A stretch of DNA of 64,000 nt. Source: Leptotrichia sp. OH3620_COT-345. Lineage in GTDB: Bacteria > Fusobacteriota > Fusobacteriia > Fusobacteriales > Leptotrichiaceae. Numbering within the stretch: the first letter of the stretch is position 1; each line of letters opens with the position of its first letter. A program made the position numbers and the translations under genes. Under the pieces are notes generated by a model. It saw only the letters and a list, made by a program, of their open reading frames with translations, made no database searches and had not been told where the DNA came from. This document shows, one piece after another, positions 26,174 to 36,133 of the stretch. Where the stretch lies: assembly GCF_003932895.1 (NCBI RefSeq), contig NZ_RQYW01000008.1, positions 50,304 to 114,303 on the forward strand. Reading direction: 5' to 3'.

Positions 26174-27050
26174 ATTTTGATATATGTTTTTCTATATATG
26201 AAATAACTCTTTTCAATCCGTCAGCTTCGGAAAATCTTTTTACAAGACTTATATTCTGAATAATGGAGAAATTATTAATGTTCACTATTTTAAGTTCTTT
26301 ATTATAAAGTTCCTTTTTTATAGTTGAATAAGGTAGAAAAGCCAGACCATATCCATTTATTACACATGACTTTATCGCATCTATACTTTCCAGATTGTAT
26401 GTAAATTTATAATTTTCAAAACCTTTTATATATTTTGAAACTGTTTTCGTAATTTCATTCTCAGTAGATATATTTATTAAATCATACTTGCTTAATTCTT
26501 TCACTGTTATAAAATCAGGATATTTTTTTGATATATTTGATGCAATAAGAAGTATTTCCTCTTCAAATATTTTTTTGCTTGTAAGAATACAGTTATTTTT
26601 AATATTTTCTGAAAGAAAACCTATATCACACCTTTCTCTTACAAGTTCTTCTTCTATTGTAAAACTGTCACTCCTGCTGTAAAGCTCCACAGATATATTG
26701 GGATAATGCTGCTTCAGATGATAAATCACACAAGGTAGAGAATAATTACACATTGTAGGAACTGCGGATATTCTGATTTTTTTTACATTATTTTTTTTAT
26801 CTTCAAGTTCCTTTTTCATTTCATATAAAAGATTTTCAGACATGGAAAAATATTTATAAACTATTTTCCCTTCTTCTGTCAGTTCAATTCCTTTGTTACT
26901 TCTGACAAACAAAAAAACTCCCAGTTCTTTTTCCAGATTTTTCAGCTGCTGGGATAATGCAGGCTGAGAAATATAAAGCTTATCGGCCGCTTTGGAAATA
27001 CTCCCTTCTTCTGCCGTTTTTAAAAAAAATTCACAAATCTCATTCAGCAT
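26163..27050 (-). CDS. LysR-family transcriptional regulator
   Basis: This 295-residue protein has an N-terminal winged helix-turn-helix (GSISKAADKLYISQPALSQQ at residues 16-35) and a C-terminal periplasmic-binding-protein-like effector domain beginning near residue 90. It is the only one-component regulator linked to the sulfur island and converges on the second TusA-like gene. LysR proteins such as CysB control sulfur genes, and a T-N11-A palindrome lies before the island at 19019-19037. Control of the island is therefore a testable inference. The effector cannot be read from sequence. Confidence 0.92.
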   Translation of the reverse strand: MLNEICEFFLKTAEEGSISKAADKLYISQPALSQQLKNLEKELGVFLFVRSNKGIELTEEGKIVYKYFSMSENLLYEMKKELEDKKNNVKKIRISAVPTMCNYSLPCVIYHLKQHYPNISVELYSRSDSFTIEEELVRERCDIGFLSENIKNNCILTSKKIFEEEILLIASNISKKYPDFITVKELSKYDLINISTENEITKTVSKYIKGFENYKFTYNLESIDAIKSCVINGYGLAFLPYSTIKKELYNKELKIVNINNFSIIQNISLVKRFSEADGLKRVISYIEKHISKFIY

Positions 27051-27126
27051 TATATTTCCCTCCTATCTTTCAAAACAAATTTTCATATATTCTTGTATCA
27101 AACTTTTCTATATCCTATTTTCTTTA

Positions 27127-28488
27127 TTATCCGAGTTCCTCTTTAACTTTTTCTATAAGTTCTTTAATATATTTATTCACTATATCCTGAGTTTCAGCTT
27201 CTACCATTACTCTTATAAAAGGTTCAGTCCCTGATGCTCTTACGAGAATTCTTCCTTTTCCATTTATTTCCTGCTCTTTTACTTTAATAAAATCCGTCAG
27301 TGCTTTATTACTTTCCCATGCAGCTTTTTTCTCTTTGGACACTGTTACATTCTGTAATTCCTGTGGCCATAATTTTATATCTTTTACAAGCTCATTTAAA
27401 GTTTTTCCACTTTCCAATATCGCTGAAACCAATTGAATTGATGATAGGACTCCATCTCCTGTAGTATTGTAATCAAGCATAAGAATATGCCCTGACTGTT
27501 CTCCCCCGAGATTGAGTCCGAATTCTTTCATCTTTTCAAGAACATATCTATCACCTACATTGGCTCTTATTAATCCTATACCGTTTTCTTCCAGATATTT
27601 TTCAAATCCCATATTGCTTGATACTGTGGTAACTACCTTATTATCATTTAAAAGACCTTTCTTTTTAAAACTTTCAGCAATTATAGCTATTATAAGATCA
27701 CCGTCTATTATATGCCCTTTATGATCTACAGCTATAAGTCTATCCGCATCTCCATCATAAGCCAGTCCCAAGTCTGCATTATACACTTTTACTACATCCT
27801 GTAACAGTTCAGGATGGGTAGACCCACAATCAACATTTATATTTTTCCCATTAGGTATGTTATTTATAACTATTATATCCGCACCTAATCTCTGAAAAAT
27901 TTTTGAGGCGACTCTATATGCCGCACCGTTCGCAGCATCAATCACTATTTTTGTACCTTTAAAACTTCTTTTTACTGTAGATTCAAGAAAATCAAGATAT
28001 ATTCTCATATCATCTTCCACATATTTAAATCTCCCTAAATCATCCCCCGATATTTGGTGTTTTAAAAGCTCTTCTCGATTTTCCATAAGAGCTTCGAGCT
28101 CTTCTTCAATATTATCAGGCAACTTATATCCATTTTGACTGAAAATTTTAATTCCGTTATCTTTTACAGGGTTATGCGAAGCCGATATCATTATTCCCGC
28201 ATCAGCATTCAACTTCCTTGTGAGATAACATACTCCCGGAGTAGGAAGAACTCCTACAAAGTCAATATGTACTCCCATTGAAGTCAATCCGGCCGACAGT
28301 GCGGATCTTATCATATATCCGGATATTCTAGTATCCGTTCCCAAAATTACTTTAGGTTTTACCGCTTCTTTCTTATTTTTTTTCAAATAATATCCCAGAG
28401 CCAATCCTAAATCCGTTACAAGATCAATTGTAAGGTCTTTATTGGCTTCTCCACGCATACCGTCTGTTCCGAAATATTTTCTAGCCAT
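27127..28488 (-). CDS. glmM: Phosphoglucosamine mutase
   Basis: This 453-residue alpha-D-phosphohexomutase has the phosphoserine loop ISASHNP (catalytic Ser104), metal-binding DGDADR, sugar loop GGEQSGH and the C-terminal phosphate-binding RASGTEP. It converts glucosamine-6-phosphate to glucosamine-1-phosphate for peptidoglycan and lipopolysaccharide precursors. The N-terminus RKYFGTDGMRG and the length are standard for GlmM. It stands 32 bases downstream of the two-component genes and may be co-transcribed with them. Confidence 0.96.
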   Translation of the reverse strand: MARKYFGTDGMRGEANKDLTIDLVTDLGLALGYYLKKNKKEAVKPKVILGTDTRISGYMIRSALSAGLTSMGVHIDFVGVLPTPGVCYLTRKLNADAGIMISASHNPVKDNGIKIFSQNGYKLPDNIEEELEALMENREELLKHQISGDDLGRFKYVEDDMRIYLDFLESTVKRSFKGTKIVIDAANGAAYRVASKIFQRLGADIIVINNIPNGKNINVDCGSTHPELLQDVVKVYNADLGLAYDGDADRLIAVDHKGHIIDGDLIIAIIAESFKKKGLLNDNKVVTTVSSNMGFEKYLEENGIGLIRANVGDRYVLEKMKEFGLNLGGEQSGHILMLDYNTTGDGVLSSIQLVSAILESGKTLNELVKDIKLWPQELQNVTVSKEKKAAWESNKALTDFIKVKEQEINGKGRILVRASGTEPFIRVMVEAETQDIVNKYIKELIEKVKEELG

Positions 28489-28520
28489 TTTTCCTCCTAA
28501 ATATTTTATTAATGTATATA

Positions 28521-30113
28521 TTATTTCTTATTATTTACTATTTTTAATATCGATTTACTATTTTTAACTTTTTCAATAAGTTTTTCTTCTACTAAAGGAA
28601 GTACTATAGTTATTTCCGTACCTTTCCCGAGTTCAGACTTTACTTCTATTTTTCCATTATGTATTTCCACTATTCTCTTAACAATGGCAAGCCCAAGTCC
28701 TGTTCCTCCCGTAGCTTTGGTTCTTGATGCATCAACTCTGTAAAATCTTTCAAATACTCTTTTGGCATCTTCATCGGTCATTCCCACGCCTTCATCTTTT
28801 ATAGTAATTCTTCCTTTATTGTTTTTCTTTTCCGAAATTATATAAATATTAGTATTTTTATCGGAATATTTTACTGCATTTTCTATTAATGCTCTGACTG
28901 CCTGTTGAAGTAGTGTCGTATCCGCTTTAATTTTATAATCCTCAGATTTTTCCAAATTAAATACGTGGTCTTTCACTGATACTACCGTATCGGAATATAT
29001 CTGTTGAATAAACTCACTCGTATCTATTTCGGAAAAATTAGTGTTTATTTTAGTAACTTCTCCTTTAGCAAGAAATAAAAGCTTCTGTACAAGGCTTTTC
29101 ATATTTTCCGCTTCATTTATTATGGAATCTATAGACTCTTCAAAAATTTCCATATCAGTAAGCCTTCTTTTCTTTATAATTTCCGCATAGCCTTTTATTA
29201 TTGCCAGAGGTGTACGTAGCTCATGTGAAGCATCAGACACGAATTTTGACTGATTGTCAAAAGAAAATTCGAGTCTGTCAAGCATTTCATTTATAATCAA
29301 TGTCAGGTTCTGTAATTCATCTTCCGTTTTCGGAACATCGATTCTTTTACTCAAATCATCCGTATTAATAGTTTTCGCTGTTTTTATAATACTGTTTACA
29401 GGTCTTAAAATCCTTTTACTTAACAGCCTTGACATAATTACTGTAATAATTACTCCTATTAAAGAAAATAGGACAATAAGAAGCTGTAATCTATTATATA
29501 TTTTTGTTTCCTGATTTACATTTTTCAATACATAAATGTCAACTGTATATTCTCTTATGCCTGCTTTCATTTTTCTGCTTACTTTAAATACATGATAAAT
29601 ATCACTGTCAGAATCATTTTCCGCTATTTTTTTATCAGAAAGCCTTATATCTTTTCCTTTGATGTCATTTTCCTTTATATTGTTATTTTCTATAGTATCT
29701 ATAATCCCCTGTCCCTGACTTGCCATATTTTCCCTATCAAGTCCCGTATCAAGAATGTCCACGGGAGTGACACTGTTCAATAATATCTGCCTTGTCTCTT
29801 CAGACTTTGCCTGCATTAAATAAAGATACTCACTGTCTCCGGGATTAAATGGACGTCTAAGATATACTATCCTTTCACCTTGAAGCTGTCCTGACGGTGA
29901 TTCCCACTGAAATTGCTCGGATCTTGAGTAAACTGCCCATTTGTCAAGATATTCATTTAACTCTTCCTGTTTTGCTGCAGCAGCCATTTGAAGTGATCTT
30001 GAATTTTCTTTTTTTAGAATATAAATAAGTACAAAATTGGAAATTAATATTAACGCTAAAAATAGAAGAACGTAACTCATTGAAATACGGTCTTCTAATT
30101 TTATTTTTTTCAT
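28521..30113 (-). CDS. Two-component sensor histidine kinase
   Basis: This 530-residue membrane kinase has a transmembrane segment near the N-terminus (about residues 11-30), an extracytoplasmic sensor region to about 215, a second transmembrane segment and a HAMP domain with the linker LSKRILRPVNSI. The dimerisation helix carries His297 in SHELRTPL, and the ATPase domain has N (ENAVKY), G1 (DEGVGM) and G2 (GTGLGLAIV) boxes. It is encoded 11 bases after its response regulator. The stimulus is unknown; such OmpR-type pairs often respond to envelope stress. Confidence 0.93.
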   Translation of the reverse strand: MKKIKLEDRISMSYVLLFLALILISNFVLIYILKKENSRSLQMAAAAKQEELNEYLDKWAVYSRSEQFQWESPSGQLQGERIVYLRRPFNPGDSEYLYLMQAKSEETRQILLNSVTPVDILDTGLDRENMASQGQGIIDTIENNNIKENDIKGKDIRLSDKKIAENDSDSDIYHVFKVSRKMKAGIREYTVDIYVLKNVNQETKIYNRLQLLIVLFSLIGVIITVIMSRLLSKRILRPVNSIIKTAKTINTDDLSKRIDVPKTEDELQNLTLIINEMLDRLEFSFDNQSKFVSDASHELRTPLAIIKGYAEIIKKRRLTDMEIFEESIDSIINEAENMKSLVQKLLFLAKGEVTKINTNFSEIDTSEFIQQIYSDTVVSVKDHVFNLEKSEDYKIKADTTLLQQAVRALIENAVKYSDKNTNIYIISEKKNNKGRITIKDEGVGMTDEDAKRVFERFYRVDASRTKATGGTGLGLAIVKRIVEIHNGKIEVKSELGKGTEITIVLPLVEEKLIEKVKNSKSILKIVNNKK

Positions 30114-30124
30114 AGATTATCTCC

Positions 30125-30799
30125 TTATTTAAAAATAAATCCGATTCCTCTTACTGTTTGGATAAATTTTCTCTCATAAGGTTTATCCACTTTATCCCTT
30201 AAATATTTAATATAAAGATCCAGAATGTTGTCATTTCCTATGTAATCAAATCCCCAAACCTCTTCAAGTATTTTATCTCTCGATAAAACTATCCCTTTAT
30301 TCAGAACAAGGAAATCAAGAAGTTCAAATTCTCTTTTTGAAAGAGATATAAGTGTTTCTCCTCTGAATACTTCATAAGTGGAATAATTGATTTTTAAATC
30401 TTCAAACTCAAATACTCCTTTATGATCTACCGTCTTTTTAGTTCTTCTTAAAAGAGCCTTTATTCTTGCAAGAAGTTCTTCATTTGAAAAAGGTTTCGTC
30501 ATATAGTCATCTGCACCGTAGTCAAATCCTACTATCTTATCACTTATTTCGTCTTTTGCCGTAAGCATAATAATAGGTACTTGAGAACCTTCTCTTATTC
30601 TTTTACACACTTCCATGCCGCTCATTTTCGGAAGCATAACGTCAAGTAAAATTAAATCATATGAACCGTATTTTGCCATATTAAGACCTTCTTTACCGTC
30701 ATAGGCGAAAAATACGTCAAATCCTTCAAATTTCAATTCTATTTCCAATAATCTGGAAATTTTCGGATCATCTTCAATTACTAATATTTTCTCTCTCAT
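30125..30799 (-). CDS. OmpR-family response regulator
   Basis: This 224-residue regulator has a receiver domain (acidic pair near residue 10, phospho-acceptor Asp53 in LILLDVMLPKMSG, Lys in MTKPF) and a C-terminal winged helix of the OmpR/PhoB class (SKREFELLDFLV; VWGFDYIGNDNILDLYI; TVRGIGFIFK). It is the first gene of the pair with the sensor kinase. No nearby target is obvious. Confidence 0.94.
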   Translation of the reverse strand: MREKILVIEDDPKISRLLEIELKFEGFDVFFAYDGKEGLNMAKYGSYDLILLDVMLPKMSGMEVCKRIREGSQVPIIMLTAKDEISDKIVGFDYGADDYMTKPFSNEELLARIKALLRRTKKTVDHKGVFEFEDLKINYSTYEVFRGETLISLSKREFELLDFLVLNKGIVLSRDKILEEVWGFDYIGNDNILDLYIKYLRDKVDKPYERKFIQTVRGIGFIFK

Positions 30800-30848
30800 A
30801 ATATCACCACTTCATTTTTTATTTTAATACATTATACACTAATTTATG

Positions 30849-30882
30849 AAAAAATAGTAGAGTATAATACTCTACCATTTTA
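30849..30882 (-). terminator. Terminator after the U32 peptidase-family gene
   Basis: GTAGAGTAT and ATACTCTAC form a perfect 9-bp stem extended by A/T pairs, ending in TATTTTTT on the minus strand, about 100 bases past the stop at 30986. It separates the U32 gene from the two-component operon. Confidence 0.8.
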
Positions 30883-30985
30883 AAATCGTGTATTTACCTC
30901 TTCACAAAAGAGTATATGTCATCATACTTTGATTTATTTTTAGATTGACTTTGAAAAAACTTAAACATTTTATTAAAATGACTTT

Positions 30986-32260
30986 CTATAAAGTGTTCTC
31001 TCCCATTTCCATATCACTATCCGATTGTCCTTCAGGCAATTTTACTCTTATTAAGTCCATCGGCTCCATTTTTACATCTGTTTTTACTATAGCAATCGTG
31101 TTCGGGTGAGCAACTTCGATAATTTCATTATTTTTAGTATTCAGAAAATTTTCTATTTTAAATTTTACAGGATCCTGCTTGGGTCTCATAAGTTCAAGAG
31201 TGTCAGCTGCAAATACACGATTTCTTATTTGCCATATATATCTGCTGTCATCCAATTTTTCTATTACCTTGGCTACCAGTTGATAAGTCTGACTGTAAGA
31301 TGAACCTGTATTATAATTTTGATCCTCTTCTGTAGTTACACCGAGATAAAAGCCTTTGGAATACAGTCTATGACTTATTGTTTGAAGTTCATACAACCAT
31401 TTCGGATTGTATTTATAATCCCCTGAATAATATGAATCTAAAGCCTGTCTGTACTGCTTGACAACAGTGGAATTATAATATATGCTTTTCATTCTTCCTT
31501 CTATTTTCAAAGAATCTACTCCTGTTTCAAGAACTTTATCTATAAATTCTATTGTACATAAATCTTTTGCATTGAATATAAATGTACTTCCATGTTCTTC
31601 AACAATGTCATGAGCTCCTTTTTCTTCATGACCTTCTGCTATCACTTTATAATTCCATCTGCAATCTTGAGCGCATATCCCTCTATTGGCATCACGTGAA
31701 GTAAAATAATTGCTTAACAGGCATCTTCCTGAAATAGCCATACACATTGCTCCATGTATAAATACTTCTATTTCAACATCAGGTACTTTTTCCTTAATTG
31801 TCCTTATTTCCGTAAGAGACATTTCTCTTGCAAGAATTACTCTTTTAGCTCCCATATCACGCCATGTTTTTACACTCATCCAGTTTGTATTATTAGCTTG
31901 CGTACTTACATGTATAGGTAAGTTCGGTGCATGTTCTCTTACTAACTGAAATACTCCCAAGTCCGCCACTATTACCGCATCAGCCCCATACTCATCAAGT
32001 AATTTGATAAATCTCGGCATATACTCTATTTCAGAATTATGAGCGAATATGTTTAAAGTCACATATATTTTCTTCCCTAAACTGTGAACATAATCTATTG
32101 CTTCCCTTAATTCACTATTTTTAAAATTTGAGGACATTCCCCTTAAATTGAATGCACTGCCTCCTACGAAACACGCATCCGCTCCGAAATGAAAAGCTGT
32201 CTTTAATTTTTCCATATTACCTGCGGGCGCAAGTAACTCAACTTTTCTTTTTTGTTGCAT
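30986..32260 (-). CDS. U32 peptidase-family tRNA hydroxylation protein (TrhP-type)
   Basis: This 424-residue protein has the U32 signature EVFIHGAMCMAISGRCLLSN followed by C-x-x-x-C-R-W (ICAQDCRWNYK), with the Cys cluster thought to bind an Fe-S centre. The N-terminal VELLAPAGNMEKLKTAF is typical of this family. TrhP proteins are needed for 5-hydroxyuridine at the wobble base of tRNAs; the old peptidase name is probably misleading. The length and C-terminal beta domain fit the TrhP branch. The gene lies close behind dnaB on the same strand. Confidence 0.85.
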   Translation of the reverse strand: MQQKRKVELLAPAGNMEKLKTAFHFGADACFVGGSAFNLRGMSSNFKNSELREAIDYVHSLGKKIYVTLNIFAHNSEIEYMPRFIKLLDEYGADAVIVADLGVFQLVREHAPNLPIHVSTQANNTNWMSVKTWRDMGAKRVILAREMSLTEIRTIKEKVPDVEIEVFIHGAMCMAISGRCLLSNYFTSRDANRGICAQDCRWNYKVIAEGHEEKGAHDIVEEHGSTFIFNAKDLCTIEFIDKVLETGVDSLKIEGRMKSIYYNSTVVKQYRQALDSYYSGDYKYNPKWLYELQTISHRLYSKGFYLGVTTEEDQNYNTGSSYSQTYQLVAKVIEKLDDSRYIWQIRNRVFAADTLELMRPKQDPVKFKIENFLNTKNNEIIEVAHPNTIAIVKTDVKMEPMDLIRVKLPEGQSDSDMEMGENTL

Positions 32261-32360
32261 TTTCCCTCCTTGAATTTATATTAATTTAGTTATTTATACG
32301 TTATTCTGTATACTTCAGTTGTAATGAAAAATCACCCCGTTTTCATTCTTTTCTCATCTT

Positions 32361-33821
32361 TTATTCAGGATACATATTTGCACGGGCATCACTTATTACA
32401 TTTACAAACTGTTGATAGCTCGGTCTGAATCCTAAAATTATAGTCCCTGTGGGTCCACTTCTGTGCTTTCCGATAATTACCTCCACTGATTCTATTTCGG
32501 GATTTATCTTTTCAAAACTGTTAGAATGTTGTCCCGTATAACTTTGAGGCATATTAGGATCATTAAATCCTTGACTTCCCTGCTGACCTTGATCTTCTTT
32601 CTGATAATAAGCTTCCCTATAAAGGAACATTACCATATCGGCATCCTGTTCTATTGCTCCCGACTCTCTTAAATCAGACAATATGGGTCTTTTATTTGTT
32701 CTTGACTCCACACTTCTTGATAATTGTGATAATGTAATAATAGGAATATCCAATTCTTTAGCAATAATTTTAAGAGATCTGGAAATTTCTGAAATTTCCT
32801 GTTCTCTACTTTTTTTTGAACCTTCTGACGGTGTTATGAGCTGTAAATAGTCAATAAGCATAAAATCCAGTTTCCCTTCAGCTTTCAATCGTCTTGCCAC
32901 CGCCTTTATCTCAAGTATATTTACACTTGATGAGTCGGAAATATAAAGTGGAAGTTCGGATAATCTTCCCATGCTGTTTCCTAAGAGGGTGTAATCATCA
33001 TTCGTCAATGTTCCGTCTTTTATAGATTTCAGCTTTATTTTTGAATCAATTGAAAGAAGTCTTTCAAAAAGTTGCTCATTTCCCATTTCCAGACTGAATA
33101 TAAGTACATGTTTTCCTGATTTTGCCACATTTAAAGCAAGATTTAATGCAAATGCCGTTTTCCCCATGGCAGGTCTTGCAGCGAGAATTATAAGGTCTGA
33201 GCCGTGAAATCCGCTCGTAAGAGTGTCATAATCGGTAAAACCTGAGCTCATTCCTCTTAATCCCCCTTTATATTTGGACATTTCATCCAGACTGGAAATT
33301 TTCAGTCCCGCCAGTTCTCTCAATGAAACTACGTCTTTTTTCTGTTTTGATTCGGCTATTTTAAATATCATACTTTCAGCTTTATCAAGCATTTTGTCGA
33401 CTTCATCATAGCCTCTGTAAGCCATTCTTGTGATCCTTTCTCCTGTTTCTATGAGTTGCCTCTGGACCGAACGCTCTTTTATAATCTGTGCATAAGTCAC
33501 AGCATTGGCGGCGGTAGGCACTACATCAGTCAAATCATATAATATATCTTCTCCGCCTATTTCATCTAAAAGGTTCTGATATTCAAGGGAATCTTTAATA
33601 ACAAGCACATCTATAATTTTCCCTGTATTATAGACATTAAGCATTTCATTAAATATTATTCTGTAATTATTTTTGTAAAAGTCTGCTGCCGATACTATTT
33701 CAATCACATCTCCGACAACATCGGGTTTTATGAAAATCGAACCGAGCAAAGCTTCTTCAGCTTCAATACTGTAAGGTATTTTCAGTTCGTTTTCATTTTT
33801 ATTTTCACTGAATAATTCCAT
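32361..33821 (-). CDS. dnaB: Replicative DNA helicase
   Basis: This 486-residue protein has a DnaB N-terminal domain (IPYSIEAEEALLGSIF near residue 16) and a RecA-like motor with Walker A AARPAMGKTA (near residue 213), Walker B FMLIDYLQLI, and QLSRSVESR...LSDLRESG. It unwinds the replication fork. Near the C-terminus is a Gln/Gly/Asn-rich insert (about residues 405-440) not typical of DnaB, probably a flexible loop. It starts 7 bases after rplI, a common gene pairing. Confidence 0.96.
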   Translation of the reverse strand: MELFSENKNENELKIPYSIEAEEALLGSIFIKPDVVGDVIEIVSAADFYKNNYRIIFNEMLNVYNTGKIIDVLVIKDSLEYQNLLDEIGGEDILYDLTDVVPTAANAVTYAQIIKERSVQRQLIETGERITRMAYRGYDEVDKMLDKAESMIFKIAESKQKKDVVSLRELAGLKISSLDEMSKYKGGLRGMSSGFTDYDTLTSGFHGSDLIILAARPAMGKTAFALNLALNVAKSGKHVLIFSLEMGNEQLFERLLSIDSKIKLKSIKDGTLTNDDYTLLGNSMGRLSELPLYISDSSSVNILEIKAVARRLKAEGKLDFMLIDYLQLITPSEGSKKSREQEISEISRSLKIIAKELDIPIITLSQLSRSVESRTNKRPILSDLRESGAIEQDADMVMFLYREAYYQKEDQGQQGSQGFNDPNMPQSYTGQHSNSFEKINPEIESVEVIIGKHRSGPTGTIILGFRPSYQQFVNVISDARANMYPE

Positions 33822-33827
33822 AATTTA

Positions 33828-34283
33828 TTATTCCTGTCCTTCCAATTTCACTTTTATTATTGCTTTAACCTCAGAATGAAGCTTTATTTCCACATCGTGT
33901 TCACCAAGCTCTTTCATTCTTGAATCCGAAGATATTTTTTTCTTATCTATCTCTATATTCAGTTGCTCTTTTATTGCTTCCGCTATTTCTTTACCTCCGA
34001 CAGAACCGAATACTTTTCCGTTATTTCCCGACTTTACTTTCAGAACTATTTCTTTCGAATTTAATAATTCTTTCAGTTCACTTGCTTTTTTTACATCATT
34101 GTCATGATTTCTTTTTATTTTTTCATTTCTATTTTTCAGTTTATTTATATTCTCAGGAGTTGCAGGTACTGCCTTATTTTGAGCAAATAAAAAATTATTT
34201 GCATATCCGTCCTTTACTTCAACAATTTCATCCTTCTTTCCTACACCTTTTATTGTGTCTTTTAAAATTACTTTTACTTTCAT
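33828..34283 (-). CDS. rplI: Ribosomal protein L9
   Basis: This 151-residue protein has the L9 N-terminal rRNA-binding domain (MKVKVILKDTIKGVGKKDEI then VKDGYANNFLF), a long connecting helix and a C-terminal domain (GKVFGSVGGKEIAEAI). It binds 23S rRNA in the large subunit. It has the usual length and forms an operon with dnaB. Confidence 0.97.
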   Translation of the reverse strand: MKVKVILKDTIKGVGKKDEIVEVKDGYANNFLFAQNKAVPATPENINKLKNRNEKIKRNHDNDVKKASELKELLNSKEIVLKVKSGNNGKVFGSVGGKEIAEAIKEQLNIEIDKKKISSDSRMKELGEHDVEIKLHSEVKAIIKVKLEGQE

Positions 34284-34420
34284 TACTTTCCTCCTATCAT
34301 ATTTAAATAATCGTATACTATTAAATAATTTTTATTATGACATAATTATGTCATATTCACTATTATACTTCTTATTTTTTATATTTTCCCGTTTTACAAC
34401 TTTATATTTTATTTTATATT

Positions 34421-35986
34421 CTATTTTTTATCAATTATTTCACCTTCGAAAAAATCAATCACTTTATTTATAAAGTCATCTCCCGAATGCTCCTTTGCTT
34501 TTCCTTCAAAAACAGTATCTATTAAAACATCCGAACTACATATTTTATTTATTATCTTTTCTATTTTTATCCTGTTTTCATTTTCCATTATTTTATCACT
34601 ATGAAATTTATGTCCTTCAGGAAATCTTATTAAAAGAATGTTTCCGTCTATCTTTTCAGGATATGTATCGGATAAAAGAGCTTCAAGCATTACACTTTTC
34701 TTTTTTATCTCCTTTTTTATATCCGCCCATTTTTCTTCAAACATCTCAATAGTATAATATATTGATTTCATATTACTTATGTCTGTTTCCGAAATATCCG
34801 ACACATTTGTCGCCGCTGCCGAAATATTTTCACCGTTTTTCCCTATTAAAGAACTGTTTTCAGCTTTTCTTTTACTTACCGAAACCGAATTTCCACTGCC
34901 TGAAGATATTCCTGATACCTTTTCATTAATATTCACTGTATTTCCGGCACTTTGTCCGGTATTTACTCTTTCTTTGTACAACTCATATATAAGCACGTAT
35001 CCTAAAAGTCTTTTATCTTCTTCATACTTAAATTCATTCAGTACCGAAAATATTGAACTTATTGTATTAAGTATAAAATCAGCTGAAAGTTCCTTATTTT
35101 TTTTAAATTGTTCTTTTAAATAATAAGCAAAATCTTTCAGAAAAATTTCCGTTCCGATTCCTTCTTCCCATATCCTGTCTATAAAGTCTATAAGCTCTTC
35201 TTTATTTCTTTTCCTTATCAGTTCAAGAAATTCACTCAAAACAATTTCAGGTACCACTCCCAGTGCATTTTGCGTTTTTGAAATATCTATATTTTCACCG
35301 TTAAAATTTGACACGACCTGCTCAAATATTGAAAAACTGTCTCTTGCACTTCCTTCCGACTTTCTGTAAATAAGATCAAGGCTGGCATCATCTATTTCTA
35401 TATTTTCCTTTTCCGACACTTCCCTTAAAAGAGCTGTTATATCTTTCCTGTCAATAGGTAGAAAATCATATCTCTGACAACGGGAAACTACCGTATCGGG
35501 TATTTTATCTATTTCTGTAGTTGCCAATATAAATATTACATGAGAAGGAGGTTCTTCCAAAGTTTTCAGAAGGGCATTGAACGCCTCTTTTGTAAGCATG
35601 TGGACTTCGTCTATTATATATACTTTTTTTCTTCCTTTTACAGGTTGATAATTTATTTTTTCTTTAAGTTCACGTATTTCGTCAATTCCTCTGTTTGAAG
35701 CGGCATCAATTTCAATCATATCCATTGAAATTCCTTGAGCAATCTCTCTGCAATTATCACATTCTCCACACGGATTATCGGTAATACCGTTATTAAGACA
35801 GTTCACACCTTTTGCAATAAGTCTTGCAATAGTTGTCTTCCCTACTCCTCTCGGTCCTGTAAATAAATATGCATGAGAAAGTCTGTTCTCTCTCAGAGAA
35901 TTTTTTATGGCTCTCGTTACAAATTCCTGTCCTGCAATTTCGTTAAAATTCTGCGGTCTGTACTTTCTATATAATGTAATATTCAT
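34421..35986 (-). CDS. dnaX: DNA polymerase III subunit gamma/tau
   Basis: This 521-residue clamp-loader ATPase has Walker A GPRGVGKTT, a four-Cys zinc module (NC...CGECDNC), Walker B IIDEVHML and SRC sensor VVSRCQRYDF. I use ATG 35986, since GGGTG precedes it; a GTG three codons upstream is part of that ribosome-binding site. The C-terminal third is Lys/Glu/Ser-rich and poorly conserved, as in other tau proteins. I did not see a clear programmed frameshift site for a short gamma form. Confidence 0.95.
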   Translation of the reverse strand: MNITLYRKYRPQNFNEIAGQEFVTRAIKNSLRENRLSHAYLFTGPRGVGKTTIARLIAKGVNCLNNGITDNPCGECDNCREIAQGISMDMIEIDAASNRGIDEIRELKEKINYQPVKGRKKVYIIDEVHMLTKEAFNALLKTLEEPPSHVIFILATTEIDKIPDTVVSRCQRYDFLPIDRKDITALLREVSEKENIEIDDASLDLIYRKSEGSARDSFSIFEQVVSNFNGENIDISKTQNALGVVPEIVLSEFLELIRKRNKEELIDFIDRIWEEGIGTEIFLKDFAYYLKEQFKKNKELSADFILNTISSIFSVLNEFKYEEDKRLLGYVLIYELYKERVNTGQSAGNTVNINEKVSGISSGSGNSVSVSKRKAENSSLIGKNGENISAAATNVSDISETDISNMKSIYYTIEMFEEKWADIKKEIKKKSVMLEALLSDTYPEKIDGNILLIRFPEGHKFHSDKIMENENRIKIEKIINKICSSDVLIDTVFEGKAKEHSGDDFINKVIDFFEGEIIDKK

Positions 35987-36133
35987 TATTCTCACCCTTT
36001 AATAATCAGCAATAATTATAGTATAAGATTATACCATTTTTATTATTATTTTTCAATTTAAGGATTTTATATAAAAAATAAAATTGCAAATATAATAACC
36101 ACATTTTTATCTTTATTTATATAAAAGTATTCT

